The notes under the pieces are model-generated. The model saw nothing but the letters and a program-made list of their open reading frames with translations, made no database searches and was not told the DNA's origin. The position numbers and the translations under genes were made by a program. From Acidisoma sp035492295 (GTDB lineage: Bacteria; Pseudomonadota; Alphaproteobacteria; Acetobacterales; Acetobacteraceae): a stretch of 34,543 nucleotides of DNA. The stretch lies in the NCBI RefSeq assembly GCF_035492295.1, contig NZ_DATJJK010000247.1, positions 1 to 34,543 of the forward strand, in the 5' to 3' direction. Of this stretch, positions 24,074 to 33,697 are shown piece by piece. The stretch's first letter is position 1; the number at the start of each line of letters is the position of its first letter.

Positions 24074-24619
24074 TCAATCGATTCGACTTCGCAATCCCTG
24101 GACAAGAAGCTGCACCGCTATCACGATATCGTCCGGTGTGGATGGGGCGAGCCTTCCATTGAGGACGATCGTCGCCATGCCCTGCACCAGTGACCGGCAG
24201 GCGAGTGTAGCGGCCGACGCCTGGGCGGGCAGTATTTCGGCGACACGATCGGCCAGAATTCTGTAGGTCGCCCGCACCATCTCGCTATCGGCGTTGCCGT
24301 ACTGGTGGCTGTACATCAGCCGGAACAGTGCCGGATTCGCCCTGGCGAAATCGACAAAAGCAATGCCTTGGGCAATCAGGGCCTCTCGAGGTTCAGGCCT
24401 GTCATCGGCGACGGCCAGGGCCCCCTTCAAGGCCTCGAACCCATGATTGGCAACGGCAGCCAGAAGATCGGCCTTATCCGAGAAGTGGTTGTAGGGCGCC
24501 ATGGCGGATACGCCGGCTGCCCGGGCGACTGCCCGCAAGCTTGGCTCCTCGCCGCTCGTTTCGAGGATGCGGAGCGCCGCCGCGATCAACGCGCCTCTCA
24601 ATCCCGATTCCGCATCCAC
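24074..24619 (-). CDS. TetR family transcriptional regulator
   Basis: This is a 181-aa regulator with an N-terminal helix-turn-helix (about 27-46: SLRAVARAAGVSAMAPYNHF) after an ALIAAALRILE helix. The ligand domain contains RANPALFRLMYSHQ, as in the TetR C-terminal group named for its WHG motif. The start is GTG 24619, with GAGG seven bases upstream. A 15-base palindrome begins 14 bases upstream of the start and is probably its own operator. It is divergent from the metallo-beta-lactamase-fold gene and upstream of the peroxidase gene on the same strand. Both are candidate targets. Confidence 0.9.
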   Translation of the reverse strand: MDAESGLRGALIAAALRILETSGEEPSLRAVARAAGVSAMAPYNHFSDKADLLAAVANHGFEALKGALAVADDRPEPREALIAQGIAFVDFARANPALFRLMYSHQYGNADSEMVRATYRILADRVAEILPAQASAATLACRSLVQGMATIVLNGRLAPSTPDDIVIAVQLLVQGLRSRID

Positions 24620-24632
24620 TGGACAGCCTCTG

Positions 24633-24647
24633 ATTTACACTGTAAAT
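24633..24647. promoter_or_regulatory. palindromic TetR operator candidate
   Basis: ATTTACACTGTAAAT is a perfect palindrome of seven-base arms around a central C. It sits between the divergent TetR and metallo-hydrolase genes. The TTTACA...TGTAAA form is common among TetR-family operators. Its closeness to the TetR start suggests autorepression. Confidence 0.62.
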
Positions 24648-24772
24648 TACCCTCCTCCTATTCTGATACGCAAGGGACCAACACAGAAAGGGCTTGTGGC
24701 GGATCGAATGGCGTGACCGCCGTGAAGGCCCGGCACCGGCCGCATGCGAACCCGCAAAATGGGAGCCGCGCA

Positions 24773-25468
24773 TTGGAACTGATGAAGATCATCGACAACG
24801 CCTACCTCCTGCCCCTTGGCACGGCGAATGCGGTCCTGCTCGACAGCGGTTCCGAGCTCGCACTGGTGGACGCTGGGTTCCCCGGCAAGGTATCGGTCGT
24901 GCTCGACGCGATCCGCCAACTTGGGCGCAATCCCCATGATCTCCGGCACCTGATCTTCACGCACCATCATCCCGACCATATCGGCAGCGCGGCAGCGATC
25001 GTCCAGGAAACGGGCGCGATCACCTATATGCATCCCATCGACGCGCCTATCGCAGAAACCGGTGGCCCTTTCCGTCCCATGCGCCCCGCGCCCGGCCTGA
25101 TGGAACGGATCGCCTATCGCTTCTTTTGGCGTCGGCATGAGAGGATGGAGCCAGTATCGATCGACCGGCACATCACCGAAGGCGACACGCTGCCCATCGC
25201 AGGCGGATTGCAAGTCATTCATACGCCCGGCCACTGCGCAGGACAGATCGCCTTGCTGTGGCAGGGCGAGCGAATGCTGATCGCGGGCGACGTCGGCATG
25301 AACATCCTCGGCCTGGGCGATCCGCTCGGCTTCGAAAATATGGAAGAAGGACGCCGCAGCCAGCGCAAGATCGCTGCGCTCCGCTTCGATGCGGTCGCGT
25401 TCGGACATGGCCGGTCCATCCGCTCCGGCGCATCGGACCGCATTCGCCGCAAATGGGCCGCACGCTGA
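24773..25468 (+). CDS. metallo-beta-lactamase-fold hydrolase
   Basis: The 231-aa product has the full metal-binding set of this fold: THHHPDH (63-69, the HxHxDH motif), His154 in TPGHCAGQIAL, Asp173 in IAGDVG and His212 in FGHG. The fold covers glyoxalase II, lactonases, RNases and others; nothing here points to a specific substrate. The start is chosen as TTG 24773, with GGAG seven bases upstream. ATG 24782 (MKIIDNAYLL) is the alternative and is poorly spaced. A much longer frame to 24305 crosses the TetR gene and is not credible. It is divergent from TetR, with a palindromic operator between them, so it is probably repressed by it. Confidence 0.85.
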   Translation: MELMKIIDNAYLLPLGTANAVLLDSGSELALVDAGFPGKVSVVLDAIRQLGRNPHDLRHLIFTHHHPDHIGSAAAIVQETGAITYMHPIDAPIAETGGPFRPMRPAPGLMERIAYRFFWRRHERMEPVSIDRHITEGDTLPIAGGLQVIHTPGHCAGQIALLWQGERMLIAGDVGMNILGLGDPLGFENMEEGRRSQRKIAALRFDAVAFGHGRSIRSGASDRIRRKWAAR

Positions 25469-25777
25469 CCTTCACGCTCGGCGGAAACGTGATCAGGTCT
25501 TACCACGGGCATTGTGCACGACGCTTGGCCTTTGGCCTGACATGCCTTTAGCCGGCGTCGCGGCATGACCGGCCTAAGCGGTCAATCATCGCGATGATCC
25601 CGTCCCACTTTCCGCCCATCACCTGCCGCCATTAATCTGGTAATGTCCTGAGGGGAATAAGCGACCATGTACAGGGCCTGCCGAGCACCTGGAAGTGGGA
25701 ACGGCAAACCGCGGCTAGCCAAAAGAATTACAAAAGTCGGACAAAGGGTCCGGCGCATTGTGGGAAGGAAAGCAGCC
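25469..25777. other. intergenic region before the formaldehyde-activating enzyme gene
   Basis: There are 309 bases without a gene I can support. A short minus-strand frame near 25580-25667 (MVAYSPQDITRL...) has no ribosome site and resembles nothing I know. The last 20 bases hold the ribosome site of the next gene. Confidence 0.5.
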
Positions 25778-26350
25778 ATGAGCGTGATCGCGATACACCC
25801 TCTTATTGACACGCAGAGGCAGGTAACGGGGGCAGCTTTTTCTGGTGGGACATTGATTTGCGCATGCGTCGAAAAGCCCGTGAAGGTCCGCACCAGGCAT
25901 GACCTTGCGCATAACCACGTCTGCGGCTGCACCCAATGCTGGAAACCGGCAGGGGCCAATTTTTCGATCGTCGCAGTCGTGCCGACGAAAGACGTAGACG
26001 TGCTTGAGAATAGTGACAAGCTCGCCGTGGTCGATCCCTCTGCCCTCATCCTTCGTCACGCGTGCAAGGAGTGCGGCGTCCACATGCACGGGCCGGTGGA
26101 ACGAGAGCATCCTTTCCAGGGACTGTCGTTTATTCATCCCGAGCGTTTTCAGGAGAGTGGCTGGGCGCAACCGGGTTTCGCTGCATTCGTGTCGTCGATT
26201 ATCGAAAGCGGATTCGACCCGTCGAATATGGATGCCGTTCGGTCGCGCCTTAAGGAACTGAATCTGGAGCCCTATGACTGCCTTTCGCCCGGGCTCATGG
26301 ATTACATCGCAACCTGGACCGCGAAGAAGAAAGGGGTTCTCCCGGCGTAA
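25778..26350 (+). CDS. gfa: S-(hydroxymethyl)glutathione synthase (glutathione-dependent formaldehyde-activating enzyme)
   Basis: Gfa speeds the reaction of formaldehyde with glutathione, the first step of the glutathione route of formaldehyde oxidation. The 190-aa length is typical. The zinc ligands of the family are present: Cys28 and Cys30 in LICACVEKPV, Cys49/51/54 in CGCTQCWKP, and Cys96/99 in HACKECG. The HNHxCGCTxCWKPxGA block and the C-terminal LSPGLMDYIATWTAKKKGVL are diagnostic. ATG 25778 with AAGGA eight bases upstream is chosen over an upstream extension to 25667. No formaldehyde dehydrogenase (adhC/fghA) gene is next to it in this window. Confidence 0.93.
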   Translation: MSVIAIHPLIDTQRQVTGAAFSGGTLICACVEKPVKVRTRHDLAHNHVCGCTQCWKPAGANFSIVAVVPTKDVDVLENSDKLAVVDPSALILRHACKECGVHMHGPVEREHPFQGLSFIHPERFQESGWAQPGFAAFVSSIIESGFDPSNMDAVRSRLKELNLEPYDCLSPGLMDYIATWTAKKKGVLPA

Positions 26351-26764
26351 CAGGTCGAAGGGGTTGCGCGGAAGCGTAAACCCCCTCGTTCAGGAAGTGC
26401 CTTCAGACCTGAGAGCCTCAGTCTTATCCTTGCGTTAGGACCGGCGAGCAGCGAATGGCGAGAGCGAAACAATCGTGGCCTACCAGAAAGCCGAACGCCA
26501 TTCGTTCCCGGTCTCACTCAACGATCCGACGCCGCGGCGCAGACACCAGCGACGCGATGAGCGCATTGCCGCCAACGCCTGTCCACCGCGTCTCGGCAAT
26601 GCAAGCATCGGTGCTTTCATCGATGTGACACGTCGCCGGCAAGATGGAGAAAGCAGTTCGCAAGAGCAATTCGGGTAAGCGTCATCGGATGGATGTCCTT
26701 AGCGGGCATCGTCACGCTATGCTGGCCAAAGAAAGAGCCTCTCCTCTCGATCTTCTGTACCCTG
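26351..26764. other. intergenic region between gfa and the autotransporter
   Basis: There are 414 bases between the convergent genes. A small dyad (AGACCTGAG 26405-26413 / CTCAGTCT 26417-26424, one bulge) may form a hairpin after gfa. Short frames here, such as a 67-aa one from 26475, lack ribosome sites and homology that I recognise. No clear terminator is seen for either gene. Confidence 0.45.
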
Positions 26765-29700
26765 TTAAAACTTCATCGCCGCGTCCAAGCTGAAATCTTG
26801 AATGCTCTGCTGTGCGTTAAACTGGCCCGCGTAGGATAGTCGCAAATCAACGCCGCCTCGTGTCGCCACATTCAGCCGCAGACCAACGTCGCCCATCACG
26901 CCATTGTCAGGTACATAGCCAACGAGCGAAGGCGTGTCGGCAGGAACGTCCTGGAACGCGGCTGTCACGGTCGCGCCGCCGCCAGCAAGCCAACCGCTGG
27001 CGCCGAGCTGGAGGGTGGGCTGCACGGGTAGGCCAAAGATCGGCACGGTGCCGCTCAATGCGACCGCAACCGTGCCTCGCAAAGCCGCCGTTGTGGTTCC
27101 ATCAACAGATAGATCCAGTGCGCCCGCGCCGCTTTCCGTCATGGACGGCGAATCCATCCCGATCACACTCGCCTCGACAAGCGGCCGGACCTCCCATCCT
27201 GAGATGGGGAAGCCGTGCGAGAGGCGACCGGTCGCCGTCGCAAAGGCAATGGTTTGCGAGCCGCTCGCCGTCGCGCCGTCAGGCCCCTCGGCAACGGTGC
27301 GGTTCATCTGCAAACCTTCGGCGCCGGCGCTCAGCGCAACAGCGGCGTCCACCGGCCCCAGGCTATGGCCGGCCGTAATGCCGGCCGCGCCGAGCCAACC
27401 CTGGCCGTTCGCGTAGGCGGTCAGGCTATTCGTCAGATAATGCACACCCGCGCCGAACCCGATTTTCCACCCATCGGCCAGAGATGCCGTCCCACCCAGG
27501 CTGGGTCCAGCGCCGCTCTGGGAGAAATTCGTTTCGGCGGCGGTCGCGTGATAGACGCCGCCGGAAACATCCACCCAGAAGACATGGCCGTCATTGGATT
27601 CCGTACGGAAACGCGCACCCGCGCCACCGTCGAACAACATGTCATTGTAGCCGAGTGCGGCATAGGTGGTTGCAACGCGGCTGGCCGCATAGGCTTGCGG
27701 ACTGAAACTTTCATAGTCCGCTTCAAGGGCCACTTCCGAAGATGCTTGCTCCATATCGACTAGAGCAGCGTCGATGGGCAGTACCGATGTTTCATCACGG
27801 GCAATTGCCGCGATGGCATTGGCCACTGAATTGGCGGCGGTGCTGGTTCTGACCCCGTGCAGCCCATAATTGACCTTGACCTGCGCTTGGACGCTATTGC
27901 CGACGATTTCCTTGTTCAGAAAGGTAACAATCGCATCCACACTTGATCCGGTGGACGAATCCTGCAGAAGAGTCGTGGCTGTGACCGGTGTGATCGTGTA
28001 GGTCCCGGGGACCAGCAGCTCGCCTCCGGGGATCGCTGCTACAACGATCTTCCCGTTGAGCGAGGTTGGCCCATTGACCACGATTTGGGACGACTGCACG
28101 CCGCCGCCGGCATTGTCCAAACTTATTCTCAGGGTACCATTGCTTGTGTTGTTCAGCGCTCCGGCAATCATCGTGGTCTGAACAGCGGTGCCTCCACCAG
28201 GCAGGAGCGTGCCCGAATTGACCAGCACCCCGGATCCAAGATTGACGGTCGCCGCGGTATTGAGAACGCCCCCGACCTGGTTGTTCAGGCTATTTGTTCC
28301 GGCACCAAGATCAATAAGGCCGGTGATGGTGCCGTAGTTATCGACCGTGTCGTTCCCCGACCCGGTGAACAGCGCCTTCTGTCCGGAAATGAGGCCGGTC
28401 GTGCCGACGGTGATAGTGTTGGCATTGCCGCCGCTCACCTCCATGGCCGTGCTGGTCGGCGCATTGGTGAGAATCTGTCCGTTGATCGTGGCCTGGATAT
28501 TGCCGTTGCCGCCTGGCCCCATGCTCTGAAGCAGCACGCCCACATCATAAGTGCCGAGTGCCTGCACAACGCCCGACTGTGTCAGCGTGACGTTGCCGCC
28601 AGTCCCGGATCCGAGGCCCAGGCTGCCCAGAAACCCGACGCCACCGGACGTGCCGAACAAACCGCCACTGCCGCCCACGCTTTGCGCCAGAATGCCGACG
28701 GTGCCGGAGCCGGTCACGGTGATCGCGCCGCTGTTGGTGACGGAGACATTGCCGCCGCTGCCACCGGCAGACGTGCCGATGCTGCCGGACGAAAATGACA
28801 TGTCCGGGACGGTGACGCCCGGCACGTCACTCGGTTCGAGACCACCGGAATAGCCGCCGGCAACGCCGCCGCCGCCGCCCACGCTCTCAGCCATAATGCC
28901 GTAGGATGCAGTCCCCGCGGTCGCAATCGCCGCGCTGTTGCTCACGCTGACGCTGCCACCATTGCCGCCGTTGCTGCCAAGCCCGGGCACCGTGATTTTG
29001 GGTGAGGGAACCACCACACCGTCTCCGCCCGTGCCGCCGCCGCCCCCCACGCTCTGGGCGAAGATTGCCGGCGCATAGCTGCTGGAGGTCGTGATGGCAC
29101 CGGTATTGACGACGCCGACCGTGCCGCCCGAACCACTCGAGCCGCCAAACCCGCCGATCGAAAACCCGACGGCCGATGTTGGGGCGGCGATCGGCGAACT
29201 CGTGTCGCCGCCATTGCCGCCGCCACCCCCGATGCTCTGCGCCATGATGCCGGTCCCGGAACCACCGGTTGTGATCAGGGTTCCGGCATTGGTCACGCTT
29301 ACGCTGCCGCCATTGCCGCTGCTGCCGCCCTGGCCGCCGACATTGACCCGCCCTGGCAACCCGAACCCGCCATCGCCGCCGCCACCGCCGACGGATTGCG
29401 CCTCGATCGCGATATCTTCCGTGCCGGAGGTGGTGATCGCGGCCGTGTTCTTAACCGTGACCGTGCCACCGGAACCGGAAGAGCCGCCGCTGCCACCGAC
29501 ATTGATCGAAATCGGATAGACGGTGCCCTTGCCCGTGACGAAGTTCGCCAGCTGCAGAAGCGAGAGAAATTCCGCCCCGCTTGCCGATAGATCGCCGCCA
29601 TCACCGCCGCCGCCGCCGACACTCTGCGCCTCAATGCCACGGGAGTTGGCGCCCGACACCGCGATTGCGGAATCGTTCGAGACCGAAACCGCGCCGCCAT

Positions 29701-32700
29701 TGCCGGAGGCGCCGCCTGCGCCGCCGATGGAGACCGAAACAGCGAAGGCCTTGCCCGCTTCCGTATTCCCCGGCGCGAACAGTGCGAGGGTCTGCGCCAC
29801 GCCCTTGGCATCGCCGCCATTGCCGCCGCCGCCGCCGACACTTTGCGCCAGGATGCCGTCTGCACTGCCGCCGCCGGTCATGATCGGCGCGTAGTTCCCG
29901 ACGGTCACGGTGGAACCCTGGCCGGCCGCGCCGCCACTGCCGCCGACCGCGAAGGACGCGGTGCCACCGCTCTGCGCCGACACCAGCCCGGACGTCGACG
30001 AGGCCAGGCCGCCGTTGCCGCCGCCGCCGCCCACACTTTCCGCCAATATGCCGTTGGCACTGTCGCCTTTCGTGCTCAGAGCGCCCGAGTTGGTGACAAA
30101 TACGGTGCTGGCGTCTCCCCCTTTGCCACCCTTGCCGCCGACCGCGACGGTCAAGGCGGCCGAGAGGTAACCGCCCGAATAGCTCTGAGCAAAGGCGAGG
30201 CCGCCATCGCCGCCGCCGCCGCCCACGCTCTGTGCCACGAGGTCGCTGGCCTCATCGCTGGAGGTTTGGATCGTGCCGGATTGGCTCACCTGGACCGGCG
30301 CGCCAGTGCCGCCGGACCCGCCGCTGCCGCCCACGGTGACGCCGGCGTTCCAGGAGGATTTGCCACTGATCTGAAGCGAGCCCGCGCTGCCCCCAATGCC
30401 GCCGCCACCACCGACACTCAAGGCGAGCAGGCCAAACCCACTCCCGACTGCTGCCGTGTTCGGCAAGATAATGTTGCCGCTATTGAAGACGGTGACGGCA
30501 TTGCCATTCCCGCCGCTACCGCCCGACCGCCCGACCGTGACGCTCGTCGTCAATGATGAACTTGCGCCGAGCGACACCGTGCCGGAAAAGCCGGCATTGC
30601 CGCCGCCGCCGCCTTCGCTGGTGGCGAGGATGCCCGAGGATCCCTGGCCGGAAGCCGTCACCGCTCCGGTATTCCTGACGGTGACCGTGCCTGCATTGCC
30701 CCCAGTTCCGCCGCCACCGCCAATCCCGATGGTAATGCCTTTGGGTGAACTGCCCGCGGTGATGGTGCCAGCGATTGCGAAACCGCCACTGCCGCCACCG
30801 CCGCCGATGCTGGAGGCGACGAGGCCGTTGGAGACGGCGCCGCTGGTGCTGACCGTCGCCGCGTTGGTGATGACGGATTGACCGCCGTTGCCGCCGTTCG
30901 CACCCGAACCGCCGACGGCCACGCCAAAGCCGCCCTGGCCCATGGCGAGGTTCCCCGAGATGGCGAAGCCGCCGGAACCGCCACCGCCGCCGACGCTCAT
31001 GGCATCGATAGCATCGGAGAGTGCCCCCGCGGAGGTGATGGCACCGGTCGCATTCACGCTCACGCCGCCGCCGGCCGCGCCTCCGGCGCCTGAGCCGCCG
31101 ATCGCCGCGTTGCCGCTGAGCGAGCCGCCGCCGCTGACACCGAGCGCAAACCCGCCCGAGCCGCCGCCACCGCCAATGGAGGTGGCGCTCAGCGCCGGCG
31201 AGGATGCGCCCAAGGTCGAAATCGTGCCGCCGCTCAAGGTCGCATCAGCCGACCAACCGGAGCCACCGCTGCCACCGGAACCCCCGAGTGCCACGCCGAG
31301 CGTTGCTGCCCCCTGGCCGAGCGAGACCGTCCCGGCGAACCCGCCGGCGCCCCCACCACCGCCGACAGATGCGGCACCGACACCGGGTGAGTCGAGCCCC
31401 GAGGTGGAAAGCGTGCCGCCGAAGGACGCAGAAGCCGCCCCGGCGACTTGACCGCCGCCTCCGCTGCCCCCCACCGCCGCGCTGAGCGCGGCCTGGCCAC
31501 CTAACGCCGCCGCGATGCTGACGCCACCATTGCCACCGCCACCGGCGATCGATTCCGCCAGAATGCCGGCGGAGTCATTGCCCTTCGTCGTCACCGTCCC
31601 CTGGGCGTTCGCGATGGCAGTGCCGGAGGTGCCGCCGTTGCCGCCGCTGCCGCCGACACCCAGAGCAAGCGCCCCCCCGATGGACCCGGCGCCTGCGATG
31701 GTCAGGCCGGCATCGCCGCCGCCACCACCTTCAGACTCCACCTCCATACCGGGCGAGAAATTGCGTGCGGTCGTGATGCTGCTATTGGCGCCGACCCAGC
31801 CGACCGCCACGTTGCCGCCGTTGCCCCCGCCGCCGCCGGAGCCACCCACCGACACGGCGGCCGAAACATCGGGCGACAAGGCAAGGCTCAGGGCAAGCCC
31901 GCTCTGTCCACCGCCACCGCCCGCCGATTGCGCCAGAAGTCCAGCCGCATCGTCCCCACCGGTGGAGATCGTGCCCGCGCCGGTCATGAGGATGGAGCCG
32001 GCGTTGCCGCCATTGCCGCCACTGCCCCCGACGGCGGTTGAAACCGCGATGTTCCCGACCGCGGTGCTCGCCGCCCAGCCGCCGGAGCCGCCACCGCCGC
32101 CAGTCGATTCCAAATCCAGGCCCGTCGACCCGTTGCCTCTGGTCACGATACTGATGGGGAGCAGCGCGCCGGATCCATTGACCGAGATATTGCCGCCATT
32201 GCCGCCACCGCCGCCACTGCCGCCGACGGCCAGTGAGAAGACGGGGCCGACAGACACAGATGCGCCGCCCGTGCCGCCGCCGCCGCCGATGGACTGCAAC
32301 TGCAGCCCATCCGATTCCGCGCCCGTCGTATCGAATAGCGAGCCGGGCCCGCGGGTGTTGAAGGAGATGTTTCCGCCGTTGCCGCCGCCGCCGGCATCCC
32401 CGCCGACATTGACGATACCCGCGCCGCCGCCGCCACTGCCGCCGCCACCGCCGACCGATTGCGCCAACAGGGCGGGCGCGAAGGTCCCATGGGTGATGAC
32501 CTGCGTGATGTCGTAGCTGTTGATATTCCCAAACCCGAGGAAGACGTTACCTGCGTTGCCACCGCCCGCACCGGAGCCGCCGACCGTGGCGATGCCCGAG
32601 GAAGACCCGCCGGCGCCGCCACCACCACCGATGGACTGCGCTTCGATGCCAACCGAACCGCTGCCGTCTGTGATGACAAGGCCGTGGAAGTTTACGCCGA

Positions 32701-33697
32701 CTGAACCGCCATTGCCGGATGACTGACCAACCCCGCCGTTCACGGCGATGCCCGATGCGCTGCCACCATTGCCGCCGAACCCGCCGATCGACTGGGCCAA
32801 AAGTCCGATCGACTGGCTCTGGGTCGTGATAACTGTGCTGGCCAGCTCAACGGTAACGGCGCCCCCGCTTCCGCCCGTGCCGCCACCGCCGCCACCGCCA
32901 CCCACATTGCCATTGCCCCCGGCCCCGCCAAGGCCACCGTTGCTTTGTGCCAGGACGCCGATCGCGCCGGTGCCGTTCGCTCTGATCTGGGTATCGTTGA
33001 CCAGGCTGACCAGCACGGTGCCGCCATTGCCGCCATCGCCACCATGGGAGCCGCCGGTGGAGAGGTTCCCGGTTCCACCCTTGCCGCCGTTGCCGCCGCT
33101 GGAGATCGCCGCAAGCCCCACGGCATTCGTTCCGTTCGCAGTGATCGTCGCCTTGTTCGTCGAGACGGTGACGGTGCTGGCGGCCGCCCCAAGCCCCCCG
33201 GCCCCCCCGCCGCCGATCACATAGCCATTGCCCCCACGCCCTCCGGCGCCGCCCGTCGATTGTGCGAGTGCACCGATCGCCTGATTGCCGCTGACCGTGA
33301 TCCGCGTGCCGGCCATCGTCAGCGAGACGGCGCCGGTCTGCCCGCCACGCCCGCCTTCGCCGCCGCCGCTGGCCACATAACTGTCGCCGCCTGTGCCACC
33401 CGTGCCGCCCTGGCTCAAAACCCGCACAGCGATCGAACCGGATGAGGCAGAACCCGGAAACTGCTCGCTCGGACTGCCGCTGTTATCCCCTGGCTTTCCG
33501 CTATTCGGGCTGATGACAACGCCGTCGCGCCCATTGCTGCCGTTACTTCCGATACTCGTATAGTCGAGCGCCACGCCGCCCGGGTTGGTGAAGTCGCCAA
33601 TGCAGATCCGTGTATTGCCCTGGTAGGAACAGGTTCCAGCCTCAGCCAGGCCCGGGATAGCTAACATGGCAAGGGACGCGAGGAGCCGACGAAACAT
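26765..33697 (-). CDS. giant glycine-rich repeat autotransporter (type Va)
   Basis: The 2310-aa protein begins with a signal peptide (1-20, MFRR...GLAEA). A passenger follows, built of about 28 repeats of roughly 61 residues (92 to about 1733). Each holds a GILAQSVGGGGGxGG-like turn and a strand like VxVxNxGxIxTxG, which suggests a long parallel beta-helix. A linker with NNTSNGTLRISLDNAG and PGTYTITP (about 1850-1905) resembles the region before other autotransporter barrels. The last 306 residues (from about 2005) fit the 12-strand beta-barrel translocator and end in the outer-membrane signal AAMKF. The only cysteines I see are Cys23 and Cys32. No enzyme motif is present, so adhesion, aggregation or biofilm is the likely role. 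AGGA precedes the ATG by seven bases. Confidence 0.9.
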   Translation of the reverse strand: MFRRLLASLAMLAIPGLAEAGTCSYQGNTRICIGDFTNPGGVALDYTSIGSNGSNGRDGVVISPNSGKPGDNSGSPSEQFPGSASSGSIAVRVLSQGGTGGTGGDSYVASGGGEGGRGGQTGAVSLTMAGTRITVSGNQAIGALAQSTGGAGGRGGNGYVIGGGGAGGLGAAASTVTVSTNKATITANGTNAVGLAAISSGGNGGKGGTGNLSTGGSHGGDGGNGGTVLVSLVNDTQIRANGTGAIGVLAQSNGGLGGAGGNGNVGGGGGGGGTGGSGGAVTVELASTVITTQSQSIGLLAQSIGGFGGNGGSASGIAVNGGVGQSSGNGGSVGVNFHGLVITDGSGSVGIEAQSIGGGGGAGGSSSGIATVGGSGAGGGNAGNVFLGFGNINSYDITQVITHGTFAPALLAQSVGGGGGSGGGGAGIVNVGGDAGGGGNGGNISFNTRGPGSLFDTTGAESDGLQLQSIGGGGGTGGASVSVGPVFSLAVGGSGGGGGNGGNISVNGSGALLPISIVTRGNGSTGLDLESTGGGGGSGGWAASTAVGNIAVSTAVGGSGGNGGNAGSILMTGAGTISTGGDDAAGLLAQSAGGGGGQSGLALSLALSPDVSAAVSVGGSGGGGGNGGNVAVGWVGANSSITTARNFSPGMEVESEGGGGGDAGLTIAGAGSIGGALALGVGGSGGNGGTSGTAIANAQGTVTTKGNDSAGILAESIAGGGGNGGVSIAAALGGQAALSAAVGGSGGGGQVAGAASASFGGTLSTSGLDSPGVGAASVGGGGGAGGFAGTVSLGQGAATLGVALGGSGGSGGSGWSADATLSGGTISTLGASSPALSATSIGGGGGSGGFALGVSGGGSLSGNAAIGGSGAGGAAGGGVSVNATGAITSAGALSDAIDAMSVGGGGGSGGFAISGNLAMGQGGFGVAVGGSGANGGNGGQSVITNAATVSTSGAVSNGLVASSIGGGGGSGGFAIAGTITAGSSPKGITIGIGGGGGTGGNAGTVTVRNTGAVTASGQGSSGILATSEGGGGGNAGFSGTVSLGASSSLTTSVTVGRSGGSGGNGNAVTVFNSGNIILPNTAAVGSGFGLLALSVGGGGGIGGSAGSLQISGKSSWNAGVTVGGSGGSGGTGAPVQVSQSGTIQTSSDEASDLVAQSVGGGGGDGGLAFAQSYSGGYLSAALTVAVGGKGGKGGDASTVFVTNSGALSTKGDSANGILAESVGGGGGNGGLASSTSGLVSAQSGGTASFAVGGSGGAAGQGSTVTVGNYAPIMTGGGSADGILAQSVGGGGGNGGDAKGVAQTLALFAPGNTEAGKAFAVSVSIGGAGGASGNGGAVSVSNDSAIAVSGANSRGIEAQSVGGGGGDGGDLSASGAEFLSLLQLANFVTGKGTVYPISINVGGSGGSSGSGGTVTVKNTAAITTSGTEDIAIEAQSVGGGGGDGGFGLPGRVNVGGQGGSSGNGGSVSVTNAGTLITTGGSGTGIMAQSIGGGGGNGGDTSSPIAAPTSAVGFSIGGFGGSSGSGGTVGVVNTGAITTSSSYAPAIFAQSVGGGGGTGGDGVVVPSPKITVPGLGSNGGNGGSVSVSNSAAIATAGTASYGIMAESVGGGGGVAGGYSGGLEPSDVPGVTVPDMSFSSGSIGTSAGGSGGNVSVTNSGAITVTGSGTVGILAQSVGGSGGLFGTSGGVGFLGSLGLGSGTGGNVTLTQSGVVQALGTYDVGVLLQSMGPGGNGNIQATINGQILTNAPTSTAMEVSGGNANTITVGTTGLISGQKALFTGSGNDTVDNYGTITGLIDLGAGTNSLNNQVGGVLNTAATVNLGSGVLVNSGTLLPGGGTAVQTTMIAGALNNTSNGTLRISLDNAGGGVQSSQIVVNGPTSLNGKIVVAAIPGGELLVPGTYTITPVTATTLLQDSSTGSSVDAIVTFLNKEIVGNSVQAQVKVNYGLHGVRTSTAANSVANAIAAIARDETSVLPIDAALVDMEQASSEVALEADYESFSPQAYAASRVATTYAALGYNDMLFDGGAGARFRTESNDGHVFWVDVSGGVYHATAAETNFSQSGAGPSLGGTASLADGWKIGFGAGVHYLTNSLTAYANGQGWLGAAGITAGHSLGPVDAAVALSAGAEGLQMNRTVAEGPDGATASGSQTIAFATATGRLSHGFPISGWEVRPLVEASVIGMDSPSMTESGAGALDLSVDGTTTAALRGTVAVALSGTVPIFGLPVQPTLQLGASGWLAGGGATVTAAFQDVPADTPSLVGYVPDNGVMGDVGLRLNVATRGGVDLRLSYAGQFNAQQSIQDFSLDAAMKF
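28501..33424 (-). repeat. tandem glycine-rich repeats of the autotransporter passenger
   Basis: About 28 degenerate units averaging 180-185 bases (61 codons). Each is marked by an (A/E)(Q/E)S(V/I)GGGGGxGG box, seen on the plus strand as runs of ccgccgccgcc. The first four boxes are degenerate (QGGTGG, TGGAGG, SGGNGG, NGGLGG). Boxes 5-25 mostly carry a pentaglycine, and the last two decay (VGGSGG, MGPGGN). Units differ by insertions after the Gly box, up to about 30 residues. Confidence 0.85.

Noticed and set aside
24305..24772. N-terminal extension of the metallo-beta-lactamase-fold gene
   Set aside because: It would run antisense through the TetR gene and its operator; a good start with ribosome site exists at 24773.
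26475..26678. 67-aa frame in the gap after gfa
   Set aside because: GTG start without a ribosome site, no family resemblance, atypical composition.
31515..32516. Long proline-rich reading frames on the plus strand opposite the autotransporter
   Set aside because: They are the complement of glycine codons in the repeat (GGN read as CCN). There is no ribosome site and no sensible protein composition.
28501..33424. CRISPR-like periodicity
   Set aside because: The repeats are degenerate, about 180 bases long and in frame with a single protein; there are no spacers or cas genes.
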